From: Akanthomyces muscarius
Lineage: Eukaryota; Ascomycota; Sordariomycetes; Hypocreales; Cordycipitaceae
Length of the DNA stretch: 64,000 bases
Reading direction: 5' to 3'
Assembly (NCBI RefSeq): GCF_028009165.1
Contig: NW_026611618.1
Location: forward strand, 372,001 to 436,000
Part shown: in pieces, positions 35,769 through 46,400 of the stretch
How the letters are laid out: each line of letters opens with the position of its first letter
How positions within the stretch are numbered: the first letter of the stretch is position 1
The notes under the pieces: model-generated
Database searches by the model: none
What the model saw: the letters and a program-made list of their open reading frames with translations, nothing else
What the model was told of the DNA's origin: nothing
Made by a program: the position numbers and the translations under genes

Positions 35769-37936
35769 ATGGCGGCAATGGAATTGGAGAGAGCTCTCTT
35801 TCTTCTTACCCCGGGCCCTCTTTCAGCCGCGACTGGCAATTGCATCTCGCTCTTTACTGAGGCGCTGACAGCGGCTGACGGTGATTACGCCGGGGGAAGC
35901 TTACCCGAGAGGTATTTCCCTGATAATGAGATTGCTGCGAGCTACGCGGTTCACAAACAGCGGGCTAGAAGTAGTTCGGTTGAGAGCAGTTCAGTTGAAA
36001 GTAGGTCGGATGAGAGCAATTCGCCTGTGAGGGACTTACCTGAGAGTGTACCCGAGAGTGACGTATCTGAAAGCGTTGACAGTGGCTTGGCGGATCAGAA
36101 AAGCCGATTCCAGATATGGTCCGCAAATATCGGTGCAAGAGACGTTGGAACAAGCTCCCTAGAGTATAAATTGAGAGATGCATCGGACATTAGCCACACC
36201 ATTTTGGACACCTTGGTCGACTTGGCGCAGCTTCTTCAAGACTATATCGCCATCGTCAAAGGCGACGTGGTACCTTGGGATCAGCTGCCAGGAGAAGAAA
36301 GCGAGATGATTGATGAGGACGCTCCAGCCACCGAAGTCGAACAGATCACCCTTCACGTCAAAGAAGTGGTCGAGAGTCTTCTGGGGCTCAGCGCCACTGT
36401 GCAGCATCCAGCACCCCACGATTTTACCGCTTTCCTGGCGGCGAACACAACGCTCAATGAAAGGCGCGACATGAATCACGTTCAAGAATTGTACCCGACA
36501 TTGTTGCACTGGCAAGCGATAAAACTCACTGGTGCGCTTTCAAGAATACGACAATACCTGCGATATCGGCAAGACTCTCGAACAAAGTCTACATTAGGTG
36601 CAGGCGAGGATCAAGATAGAAAAGGCAAACGAAAAGTGCCGAGTACTTTTGATTTGCCCACGCCAAGAAGCAAAACACCTGCAGAGTCTTCGCCACGCCA
36701 GAGTGATGGACATGGGGATCCAGAAGACACATGGCTGCCGTCTTATACGCCCTCTGCCGGTCAGCAACGCATACCACCCCTACCTCAAGAGGCTAGGCTT
36801 GGGCCCTTCGAATGTCCCATTTGCTGGTGCTTTGTCTTTTTTCAGGATGAAATAAAGTGGAAGTAAGTTTAGAAATTACAAAACGTTGCCAAGTGCTGAC
36901 ACTGTGCAGGACACATGTGTTTCGGGATCTGCAGCCATATGTATGTTTAGAAGATACTTGCGCCGAGACGGGGTACACATTTGCTCGGCGTCGTGACTGG
37001 GCCTGCCATGTACGGCAGCGACATTGGGTGGAGTATAACTGCCCGTTTCAGTCTTGCTCAACTTCATTCCAGGCCTCCTCCTCGTTCAAAGCACATGCCG
37101 GCAGTTTGCATGCGGATGATCTCACCGTTTATGGAATGGCCGCGCTGCTAAGCCTTGCGAAAGTAGAACGAAAGTGGACGGATTTGGATTGCCCATTCTG
37201 CTGCGTTTCGCAGCATTCGGCAGCCATTTATTTCCAGCACGTGGGAAGGCACATGGAGAAACTCAGTTTGTTCGCACTTCCTTTGGTGAGCAACGACGTT
37301 GCTGGTGTCACAGATGAGCAAGAAGGGGCCTCAAGTGCATTCGAAGAGACCTCACTAGGATTCGAGTCGTTTCCGTACAGTGACACGAGATCTGTCTCAG
37401 ATTTCGATGATGAGGACTCGAATGGCTCAGAAACATCACACGAGGATTTTGGCAACACGGATGAGCGCCAAGAGGTCGTAGACAACGCCGAAGAGAGTGA
37501 ACTGCAGTCTACTCTCGCCCAACTGAGGCCGGCAGTGTTGGAGGGCGATATAGACATCGTTCAACGGATACTGCTGGAAACAAGCATTCCCGACGACCCG
37601 AAATCGATGTTCCTCGCGGCTCGTGCTGGTCATCACCTTGTTATTCAGCTACTCCTTGAGACCGGCTTCAAGCCGGACCCATGTATACCACTCAAAGGGC
37701 CGAGAAATCATTTTGCCACGCCAATGTTAGCGGCAATAGGCCAAAGCAACCTCCAAGTCGTCAAGGTACTGGCGGCGGCAAACGGTTTTGATCCCACAAG
37801 GACACGGTTCGATGGAAGACTATACCACGAAATTGCTCGGGAGAGAAGGGGCCCCAATTGGCTGGAAGAAGAAAACATTCTGAAGACTGCATACGAGAGC
37901 TATAGAAGAGTTGCTTCCAGTAGCCAAGGAGTCTGA
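35769..37936 (+). CDS. C2H2-type zinc-finger/ankyrin protein with fungal N-terminal adaptor-like domain
   Basis: Two exons (35769-36862 and 36910-37936; GTAAGT...CAG intron of 47 bp) give 706 residues. The N-terminal domain contains FQIWSANIGARDVGTSSLEYKL followed by a helix with LDTLVDLAQLLQDYI; this domain opens many uncharacterised fungal C2H2 proteins. A Ser/Glu-rich repeat (about residues 64-100, SSVES-type units) interrupts it. The zinc-binding region (about 350-500) has FECPICW, YVCLEDTC, CHVRQRHW, YNCPFQSC and DCPFCC...HVGRH. The splice join falls inside it and restores KWKTHVFRDLQPYVC. The C-terminus (about 560-690) holds weak ankyrin repeats. The function is unknown; neighbours suggest recognition or defence. 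Confidence 0.8.
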
Positions 37937-38861
37937 GGGTGACCGCGACCGAAGCTGGACAAAGGGATCTCGATCGGACCAATGTGAGCAGACATGACAA
38001 AGGATTCATGAAGGCTGCGGGCGGGTCAAAGTGATAGTTTTGAATATACGCCCCTGCTTATGAGCTTGAGCCGAATGCTGAGTAGAAAGCTTACGAGAAC
38101 CATCTTGAGAGTAGCGATGAGCCACCTGGCCTGCTACAAGAACAAAGAGAATACGCAAAAGAAATTCTGTTAGTGCAATAAATGTTTTATCGTTTTTAGC
38201 TCTCACTTTACAACAAAGATCCCTTCGCGATTAAGAAAAGCAGAACTCGGAGAAGAGAAGTGATCGGAAAGTCCCGAGAGTAGACATGATGTGCGTCGGA
38301 ACGGAAAGAGCTGATAACGGTCCAATAGATAATGAAACTGATTTTCTCCTCGAGTAGCTGTTTAACGTGAGCCTTGACTGAGACCAATGTGATGCCTAAA
38401 TTGCCCTTCCGACGAGCGAGACTCTAACGGTAACGAGATTGCAGCAGCCCGTGAAGATGCCCCCTATCGCCGTGATACGGCGTTGCGCCGGGACGACGGG
38501 AAAGATGGCGCCGACTGCAACACGAAAAGCCTTGAGAACAGACATGTGAACGACAGTTGACTAAATGAAGACCCGGAGCCGAGTGATGGGGCAGGTCCTG
38601 GAACAAGTACTGAAATGAGGTTGAACAAGGACTTGAACATGATCTGAAATGAATCAGACCAAAGTGACAAGGGAAAAATCAACGAACTCTTTGGAACATG
38701 CAGGCGGCTCTTTGTGCAGCATGACTGCGGGAGTCGAGGTGGATCAAGCGGCTACAGAGCGCCGAGTGGATGATAAAGATACACTGGTTGCCTATAAAAA
38801 CTCCCGGTTATCCTCCTTCCGAGGAAAAAGATCAGAAACGCAATTAGCAACATCACTCACT
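37937..38861. other. Intergenic region and promoter of short-domain gene 1
   Basis: No separate gene could be supported. The reading frame of the next gene is open back to an ATG at 38649. However, a TATA element at 38793-38800 lies inside that extension, so the extension is probably promoter and leader. Confidence 0.5.
38791..38800 (+). promoter_or_regulatory. TATA box of short-domain gene 1
   Basis: CCTATAAAAA lies 62-69 bp before the chosen start at 38862. The same nine bases CCTATAAAA occur before the paralogous gene at 40086-40094. Confidence 0.6.
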
Positions 38862-39347
38862 ATGGAAGGCCGAGAACCAAGATATTACACTATACGAAGA
38901 GGCGTTGAAGGCTGCCTCGCACTGTTCCGCCAAGCCTATTCAAGAGAGGAATATACATTAGATGATGAGTTTTTAGAGCGAGAAGAAGAGCTGCTCAAGA
39001 AATGGGCGGACAGCGTTGGCGCATACGGCGAGAAAGACAACTCTCTAGAGTACAAGCTGAGCAACAGCCCCAATGTTCATTATAGCGCGTTGAAAGCTAC
39101 AGAGAGCCTGGCTGGCCGGCTCCAACATTTTCTGGACAGGGTGGGAGAGACGCTAAGTGAGGCGGAGATCGAGGTGCCTCTGCCAGGTAACGAGGATCTC
39201 GTTGCCACGCAGCCAAACTTCGAGTGGAACTTCGACGCACTGAGACAGAGCATCAAGAAAGCTGTAGCAAGATTTATTGAGCATACAGAGGGTATTCATA
39301 AGGCATTGCAGGAAGAGCAGCGGCGGCAAGCTGAGCCGTTGTTTTAA
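38862..39347 (+). CDS. Short solo copy of the C2H2-protein N-terminal domain (paralogue 1)
   Basis: One exon gives 161 residues from the ATG at 38862. The central part contains LKKWADSVGAYGEKDNSLEYKL and then LKATESLAGRLQHFLDRV. It lines up with the N-terminal domain of the 706-residue protein upstream (FQIWSANIGARDVGTSSLEYKL, then ILDTLVDLAQLLQDYI). It has no zinc finger or ankyrin region, and the natural stop follows a basic helix. I prefer this start over the in-frame ATG at 38649 because a TATA box lies between them. The role is unknown; a free-standing adaptor, decoy or regulator of the larger protein is an inference. Confidence 0.65.
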   Translation: MEGREPRYYTIRRGVEGCLALFRQAYSREEYTLDDEFLEREEELLKKWADSVGAYGEKDNSLEYKLSNSPNVHYSALKATESLAGRLQHFLDRVGETLSEAEIEVPLPGNEDLVATQPNFEWNFDALRQSIKKAVARFIEHTEGIHKALQEEQRRQAEPLF

Positions 39348-40233
39348 CGTATGCTGGGAAAGGTGCTTATGGCGACCCGTGTTCTTGGTCGCTGCAACGC
39401 TCACGAAACAGCTAGTCTATTAGCTCTCCTGTAACACAAGTCACAAAGTTGATTCATCTCCTCTGGAACCAGAAAAGCTGCTTAGTGCTTTTACTTTTGC
39501 GCGTGTCCTTTTGTCCAACTTGAGCGTCATATAGACGTGCCCAAAGTTGCAATATGCGCCGGGTGATCCCTTATACAGGTTGGAGGAGGGGCACAAAGCG
39601 GTCATATACAGATGCGCCTAAACAAAAAGAAGTCACAAGGAGAACACCTACAGAAGCAAAAAGAATGCGCAGGCGTCTCTTTGTGCTACGGCGATTGCGA
39701 AAGTAGAGGCCAGCCACCGGCGGCTACTGGGCCAGCTGAAAAGAACAAATGCACCGAACCACGACTGTTTGTAAAGGATTCACGGGTATGTTTTTCTCCC
39801 AGGACAGAGCCGCATTTAGCCAGAAAGTTCCTTTCAGTAAGAAAAGTTCTGCCGGTACAAAAGAGTCGTTAGATGTCATATTCGTTGACAAAGTAACAAC
39901 ACTGCTCTTCAGTGCCTCTAAAAATGTCCCTGCCAAGTTCTTTTCAAAGGAAAGTAGCACCTCGAGACAAAGAAACGCCTTCAAAGCAGTCAAGGGTCGC
40001 TTTAGCAAATGGTCCGTCTTTTTGGGCAAAAGACATTCTTTCAGGTAATATTTCGCTGGAATAGCAAAGAACCGGATCTTGACGGCCTATAAAAGATCCA
40101 GACTTCCCACCTCTTCTGAAAATAAACATCATCCCCCAAACCAAGCAACGTCACTCCAAGGTAAGAACGATTCTTTCCAGACAGATACACTAACAAAACT
40201 CACATACCAACCAAAACATAACCTCTCTTGACA
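39348..40233. other. Intergenic region and promoter of short-domain gene 2
   Basis: No gene could be supported in these 886 bases; the 99-codon frame at 39749-40048 is unlike any family I know. It is rich in GAA/TTC words, including GAAAGTTC near 39822, which has the spacing of a heat-shock element dimer, but such words are frequent by chance. Confidence 0.45.
40086..40094 (+). promoter_or_regulatory. TATA box of short-domain gene 2
   Basis: CCTATAAAA, 140 bp before the start at 40234, identical over nine bases to the element before paralogue 1. The leader after it is C/A-rich, as in well-expressed fungal genes. Confidence 0.6.
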
Positions 40234-40677
40234 ATGTCGACCCCAGCAGCATTCGAGACCGTGGACCAGGCCGCTCAGGACGTCGCCGAGGCATTCGACG
40301 TCGCCATTCACAAGTCCAGCGTCAAGCCCGCACTACCCCATGTCGCCTTTGCCGCCGACGTGGCAGCTTCCAAGGCCCGCTTCGCGGCATGGGCCGCCGA
40401 CGTCGGCCTGGGCGCCGGCCACATGGATACGCGGCTGTGCAGCCGTGCGAATGGTCTTCGCGAGCAGATCCTGCTGGCGCTGTGGGACCTAGCTGGCCAG
40501 ATCTCCACGATGGTCACCGTCTGGACGCTGGGAGACCAGGAGGACCCGTCGCAGAAGCCTGGGCTGATTTGGGGCTGCATGGTCTACGATCTTGTCTTGC
40601 TCGAGAGTCTGAGTGACGAGGTCAAAAAGGCCATGAAGGTGGAGCAGTACGGAGATTTCAAGCAGCGCACAGAATAG
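40234..40677 (+). CDS. Short solo copy of the C2H2-protein N-terminal domain (paralogue 2)
   Basis: One exon gives 147 residues. The core RFAAWAADVGLGAGHMDTRL followed by LALWDLAGQI matches the spacing of the W-A---G----L---L pattern in paralogue 1 and in the C2H2/ankyrin protein. It is far richer in Ala and higher in GC than paralogue 1, so the two are old or fast-diverging copies. No other domain, membrane helix or signal peptide is seen. The start at 40234 follows a C/A-rich leader with a TATA box. The function is unknown. Confidence 0.7.
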   Translation: MSTPAAFETVDQAAQDVAEAFDVAIHKSSVKPALPHVAFAADVAASKARFAAWAADVGLGAGHMDTRLCSRANGLREQILLALWDLAGQISTMVTVWTLGDQEDPSQKPGLIWGCMVYDLVLLESLSDEVKKAMKVEQYGDFKQRTE

Positions 40678-40956
40678 AAAGACTGATGGTAGCAAGCCGC
40701 AAAAAGATGTTGATAGTATAGATGTACCCAAAATATACACCTTGCGCCGAAGTTGATCCTTGTAAATATATGCCATAAAACCGGTTAAAAAAAGAAATGA
40801 CGCTCTTTTGACTTCCCTTTGTTATCCCATATCATCTTAATCCGTATCCTTAGTGCCTAGCGCCCAAAGGTCCACTAGCAATGCAATGCAAGCTATGTGC
40901 AGTATATAGTTTCATACCGTTTTCTTATGTTTCCAATGGCCGTCGGTCAGAGTGTG

Positions 40957-42309
40957 TCACTGATCCATCGTCGGACGTAGCGATAAAATGTACGGAAGCG
41001 CCGACGCGTCCTCCCTCGTCGCCAAGCGTATCACAGACCGCGAACTGTCCGAGCCGCTCGATCGTAGGCTCGAACTCGAGCGCTGATGTGCCAACGACGG
41101 ACCTTCCGGCATTCTCCGCGTCATGGACAGTGGCGTGCCGTGCCGCGTCGCCATCGTCGCGAGGCTGTTGCCGCTGCGCTTACGCGACAGCACGCCCGTG
41201 CGGCGACTACCCGGCGTGTTGGGCGCCGTGGCGTACTGGCTCCAGGCGTTGAAGGAGGAGTTGCGCCGGGGCAGGGGCAGGCGTCCGGGCAGCATGGCGT
41301 CGCTGCTGGAGGAGTCGCTGTTGATGGACTGGGACATGCGGCTGCGAGGGGTCGTCGGGCGCGACTCGAGCGGTGCGTCGCTGTCGTGGGCGCTTTCTGC
41401 CGGTCGGCGGTGGGCTGTGGGCGTATCATTGCCGAGATTGGGCGAGTGCATGGTGCGTAGGAGTTCGGCAAAGAGGTGCATGAGGCTGCGGAACTCGCCA
41501 TTCGTCAGAGCACGTGTTGAGAAGCGTGCGTTTTCATATTGTGTGAGAAAGTCGCCCGTCGTCTGCTCTTCCGTGTCGAGTACACCGAGCTCTGCCAGGT
41601 TATCCAGGTAGGTCCGCAAACTCATGGTCGGGTCGCGCTGCAGCAGCGCCACGACCTCGGGATCCAGCTGCGGCTGCTCAGCGTTGAGCATCGTTGTCGT
41701 TCGGTCGTTGGGGGCCAGGGTGAGGGCTTTGGCTTCAATAAGGTTAGGCAGCTCCGACAGCACGGTGCTGTACTGCAGGTCGGGTAGATCGGGAGAGTTT
41801 GGTGAACCCCAGCCTGGCTGTTCGATGTCCGCCCAGTTGGTGCCCTTGGCCGGCAGTATGACGCCAAGCTCCAGGCCCACGGTCCGCGCCGTCTTTATCG
41901 GCACACGTGGCTGCGCAAAGAGGTTCTCCCGCGACGCATTCTCATCCGCGACCGATTTGTCTCTGGGCCGTGAGAGAAAGGTAATGGCGGCACTGCGGTT
42001 CAGGCCGGCGCATATCATCTTGTGCACGCGCTCCTTGACGTCGCCCTTATCGATGGGCACCCATGACTTGGGAATCGCAGCCAGCGCCGTCTTGTTGACA
42101 TAGAGGCGGGTGGCATAGACAAAGGCAATGATCAGGACCGTGGCGGCGTAGACGAGGGCGAGGACCAGAATGTTGTATCGCTGGTGGTTGCGGATCGATC
42201 GCTGGATAATGTCGCCGGGGGTGATGAGCAGCAGGCCGATGAGGATGAGATAGAAGAGGATGTAGACGGAGCGGTAGAGGATCCGCTGGACAATGCGCCG
42301 TCGTTGCAT
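40957..42309 (-). CDS. dlt1: Dlt1-family membrane protein (defect at low temperature 1)
   Basis: A single minus-strand exon gives 450 residues. Two membrane helices lie near the N-terminus: SVYILFYLILIGLLLITPGD (about 13-33) and NILVLALVYAATVLIIAFVY (about 46-65). The hallmark AAIPKSWVPIDKGDVKERVHKMI of the Dlt1 family follows. The middle part (DEVVALLQRDP-like and MSLRTYLDNLAELGVL) is moderately conserved, and the tail is Ser/Arg-rich and disordered. The yeast gene gives cold sensitivity when lost; its biochemical role is unclear. It is a single-copy conserved gene and sits between two parts of the accessory island. Confidence 0.85.
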   Translation of the reverse strand: MQRRRIVQRILYRSVYILFYLILIGLLLITPGDIIQRSIRNHQRYNILVLALVYAATVLIIAFVYATRLYVNKTALAAIPKSWVPIDKGDVKERVHKMICAGLNRSAAITFLSRPRDKSVADENASRENLFAQPRVPIKTARTVGLELGVILPAKGTNWADIEQPGWGSPNSPDLPDLQYSTVLSELPNLIEAKALTLAPNDRTTTMLNAEQPQLDPEVVALLQRDPTMSLRTYLDNLAELGVLDTEEQTTGDFLTQYENARFSTRALTNGEFRSLMHLFAELLRTMHSPNLGNDTPTAHRRPAESAHDSDAPLESRPTTPRSRMSQSINSDSSSSDAMLPGRLPLPRRNSSFNAWSQYATAPNTPGSRRTGVLSRKRSGNSLATMATRHGTPLSMTRRMPEGPSLAHQRSSSSLRSSGSDSSRSVIRLATREDASALPYILSLRPTMDQ

Positions 42310-43459
42310 GACGGGCCAGCTGCTGTGAATCTCTAGGGTGTTTAATATGATGCAAAGTTGGGAAGTCGTGTTTCTAGCTCGCAGCGGAGAGTGGCGCTGG
42401 CGGCCGCATAACGAAGCTAGTGATGGTAAGCTTGTCTAGCAAAGGGAAAAAAAAGAATGAAGGGTGAGAAAGAAAGGCATCGGGCTTCGTGTGTGCGGTG
42501 ACGGCCCGTGGCTGGGATGATCAAAGGCAGGCGAGCACAGCAGCTACGAAACTGAGGTGGTGGTTGAACGGAAACGGAGTGGGCCTCGGCCGCGGCCTGG
42601 CCCGTGTCTCTGGCGTGGCAGGGCCACACGATTGCGGCCACGAGTCTGGCAAGGACAAGACATGCATCGTGCGGAAATGAGCAAGGCAAAACGAAAAGAC
42701 ACCTCGTAAAAGAATTTATTGCAAGGGCTACGGAGCTTCGAGCCTTAAATATTGCATGGCGACTGGGTGACACGGGGGTAGTAACAAAAGACGCCGGTGG
42801 CTAAGCTGCTGGCGATAGGAAAGAGAAAAAATTAATAGTAAATAAGAAGAATAGGGAGATTAGGAGAAGTAAGAGAAATAAAGATAAGAGGAAAGAAGAA
42901 GGACGAAAAAAGAAAAAGAAAAAGAAAAAGAAAAATAAAGGAAAGCAAAGATGTAAAAATAAAAGATGGAAGATATAACAAGTCACTACTTTTACAAGCG
43001 GCGCATCTGTTTGGTGGGTGCTTTACCCACAGGAACTCGAGGCACTGTAGTCACTGAGGCAAGCACCACAGTTGGCGCGATATAGCAAGCACCTCCCCTG
43101 CATCTTACGGCAGCACAGCGGTTGGACGCACTGCGGCGCCACTCAGCAGCTACTAAACACTTACTGCCTGGGAGTACAAGTCGCCTCGTAAATTGACGGC
43201 TCCTCACTGTCAACGACTTCCTAGCCATGATCAATCGCTAATCATTTGAGCAGCAATCTCACATTGAATATGATGGGCGCTTCTCTGCAGATTTCGACCA
43301 AACCACATTGGCTGCGTCTCACGTGACGGTTCTCGGCCAGGTTGGCGCAGCCGCCTGCTAGAAGACGCGGAACGCTATGCAGTAAATTTACCAGGTCGGA
43401 TTTGGCCTACTTGATTGAACTCGATCGGTCAATAAACAACAATACCTTGCTGTTCAGTC
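42310..43459. other. Intergenic region upstream of dlt1 and of NLR gene 1
   Basis: About 1.15 kb. It serves as the upstream region of dlt1 (minus) and of the first NLR gene (plus). It contains a long polypurine tract (separate entry). An 80-codon minus-strand frame at 43234-42992 has no recognisable domain. Confidence 0.5.
42826..42980 (+). repeat. Polypurine (A/G) tract
   Basis: About 150 bases almost free of pyrimidines apart from scattered T, with GAAAAA repeats near 42905-42945. It is non-coding. Long purine tracts can form triplex DNA and exclude nucleosomes. Confidence 0.8.
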
Positions 43460-46400
43460 ATGAAGCACGTCGACCGTTTCAAGAGAATATTCTCCAAACA
43501 CCCTAGATCTTCCGTTGCGACGGAACAGGAGACCTCATCTGGTGCGAGTCACACAGCATCTACGTCGGAACCAACCTAGCAGCCCCGCCCGAGACAACAA
43601 CAACAACAGTACGGCTTGTTTGAATTCGAGACGCACGACATCCAGCCCCAGTCATCTGGGCCCGAGAGATTCCCGGTAGACATCATCGCAGTTCATGGCC
43701 TCAATGGAGATGCATACAAAACTTGGACTCATCGATCCACCGGAAAGCTGTGGCTCCGCGACTTTCTCCCAGCTTTCTTGCCAGGCTGCCGTGTCTACAC
43801 CTTTGGCTATCCTTCAAAGCTCAAAGACGTGAATATGTGTGCAGGCGTGCAAGATTTCGGACGAGAGCTTCTCGGTTCTCTGAGGGACCACATTGAGGAC
43901 TCGGCAGAAGTACGTTCCTCCTCTGTTCCTTTCTCCTCGTAGTCTGTTTTACATAACCTATCAGGGAACGCGCCACATCATATTTGTATGCCATAGTCTT
44001 GGCGGCATTGTTTGCAAGCAGGTCTGTTGATACCTTTGCCATTCCGAGTAAACGTGTTCTACTCTATCTTCATTTTAACCTCCAGCCAGGCGTTGCTTTA
44101 TGCGCATGAAGATGCCGAGGGCTATGGGAGGATATTGCAATCGACCCTCGGCGTGGTATTCCTGGCCACGCCTCATAGGGGCAGCGACATTGCCAACTTG
44201 GCCAACATTTTCTTCACCATCGCAAACACCTGTCAGGCTGTTACGACAGTGGGACTGCGACCTACCGCCGCCAGAACGGAGCTTTTAGAATACCTCACTC
44301 GCAACTCCAAGGCGCTCCAGGACCTCATCACCTCTGTTCGCCACAGTTTAAAATCCCTGTCTGTCGTCACATTCTATGAGAGCAAATTCATGCCGCCTCT
44401 TTCCTCACTCGTAAGCAAACAGACTAGACTCAATTACAAATATAACCCACAATAATGGGGTACTGAATACTGGGTTCTAGATTGTAGATAGTGCATCCGC
44501 CCACCTTGGCATAGCTAATGAGGAGGCGATGCCGCTGTGGGAAGATCACCGTTCTATTTGTCGTTTTGACTGCGAGACGTCGGACAGCTATCGGCGCGTA
44601 GCGCGAGCGATCCGCCGGATTGCTCGCCAGTCACCTTCACTCGGCCCGACCCTCCGGCGCGCAAGCACTCATTCGTCCATTAGAAGTGAGTAGCGGATGC
44701 GACCAAATTCACCAATCTAAACCCGCAATCACGAACTGACAGCCTCCGAGACTTTGATGCCGCCGAATCCGCCTCCATCACTCTGCTCAACGACTTCGAC
44801 CTCGCACAATATGATCAGAATCCTCCAAAGCCAGTTGCAGGCACGTGCCAATGGATACGCAACGACCGTAGATTCACGTCCTGGCTTGAAAGCGGAAGCA
44901 ATGCCCTGCTCTGGCTGACTGGCCACCCAGGCTGTGGTAAAACAACCCTTTCCTCGGCGCTGGCTCAGCACTTCAAGGACATTGGCGAACCATCACAGAA
45001 TGTTCTCCTCTTTCTATGTCAGAATAAAAACAAACAAACAGATGCGAGAGCAGTCTTGAGGGGCCTCATCTTCCAGATAGTGGGACGTCATCGCTCCATG
45101 ATTGTGCACGTTCGGAAAGTGTACGACTTGCATGGGCAGAGCATGGTGCAGTCGCTCAACCACCTTTGGGGTATATTCCTCAGGATCTTGCAAGACCCAA
45201 AATCTGGGTTGGTGTACGTGGTGTTGGATGCCCTGGATGAGTGTGAACGGACTTCCTGCCTGCAGCTGCTAGAATCGATTTCGGACATGCTTTGCAACCC
45301 TTTTTATTCGGTGCAGAAGGGAGTGAGGGTCAAGTTTCTTCTAACAAGCCGGCCGTTCCTGCACGAATCCTATGCTGCTACCAAACCATCTCTGCAGTCA
45401 ACGCTCTCCATCGACCAGGGGCAGCCGGGTTACCTTGACGATCTCCAGAAGTTTATCCGCAAGCGAGTCGACGAAATCTCTCAAAGCCGACAGTTTTCAA
45501 GCGATGTGCGGGAATACTTGTATCAAAGTATGATCCTCAAAGCTGATGGGACGTTTCTGTGGATCCAAATCGTCCTGGCATCTCTCGAGAAAAGCCTTCT
45601 CACTGCGAAGAGCGACTTGAAAAAAATTATTGCCGGTTTACCAGAAGATCTTACTGCCACCTACAAGCGATACCTGGCTTCTATAGCAGTTGACCATCAA
45701 TCCGTTGCTGCACGTTTCCTGAAACTACTCCTTGGAAGTTCTAGGCCCCTTCATTTGGACGAGCTTAATGTTGCATTCACTATGGAAGCCAAGCATATAA
45801 CGGTCGATGATATCTCGCAAGATATTCAAGGTGGGATTGCACATACTATTCAGGCGATCCTTGGACCTCTGATTAGGGTATCAGAGATGCAAGTCTCCTT
45901 CGTCCACCAGACAGTCAAAGAGTTTCTTCTGACAGAGAGTGTCGAAGAGCTCACACTCCCTGCCTTGCGCACGGTAACCGACCAAGGCGCTGCTCTTTGT
46001 CTGGCTACTGCCTGCATACAGTATTTACTTCTTGATGATTTTCAAGTAGACTTTTTCACAGCGGAAAGCTCGTTCGCTGAGTCATTACGGTCGTCTTCAA
46101 GATGCCTTGGTGAGTTGCCGATGGGTGATTTCTGGGACGATGACAGTCATGACCTAGATTCTGGTGCGCTCTACGGTGAGCCAGATACGCAGCTTTCCGA
46201 TATTTCTAGTTTGATTTCTTCGGACTTCAAGTTTTATAGTTATGCTGCATTACATTGGGCAGAGCACTTTGCTGCTTGCGAGGAGCTCGTGCCAGATCAT
46301 CTGCAAAGCGCAGCGAGATCACTTCTGGACGCGGATACTGCGTGCTGCCGCAACTGGCTACATTTCTACCGCACAAAGCTCGCGGATTCGACGGATGACG

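Noticed and set aside
38649..38861. Longer N-terminus for short-domain gene 1 from the ATG at 38649
   Set aside because: A TATA element lies inside the extension, and the extra residues have no counterpart in the related proteins.
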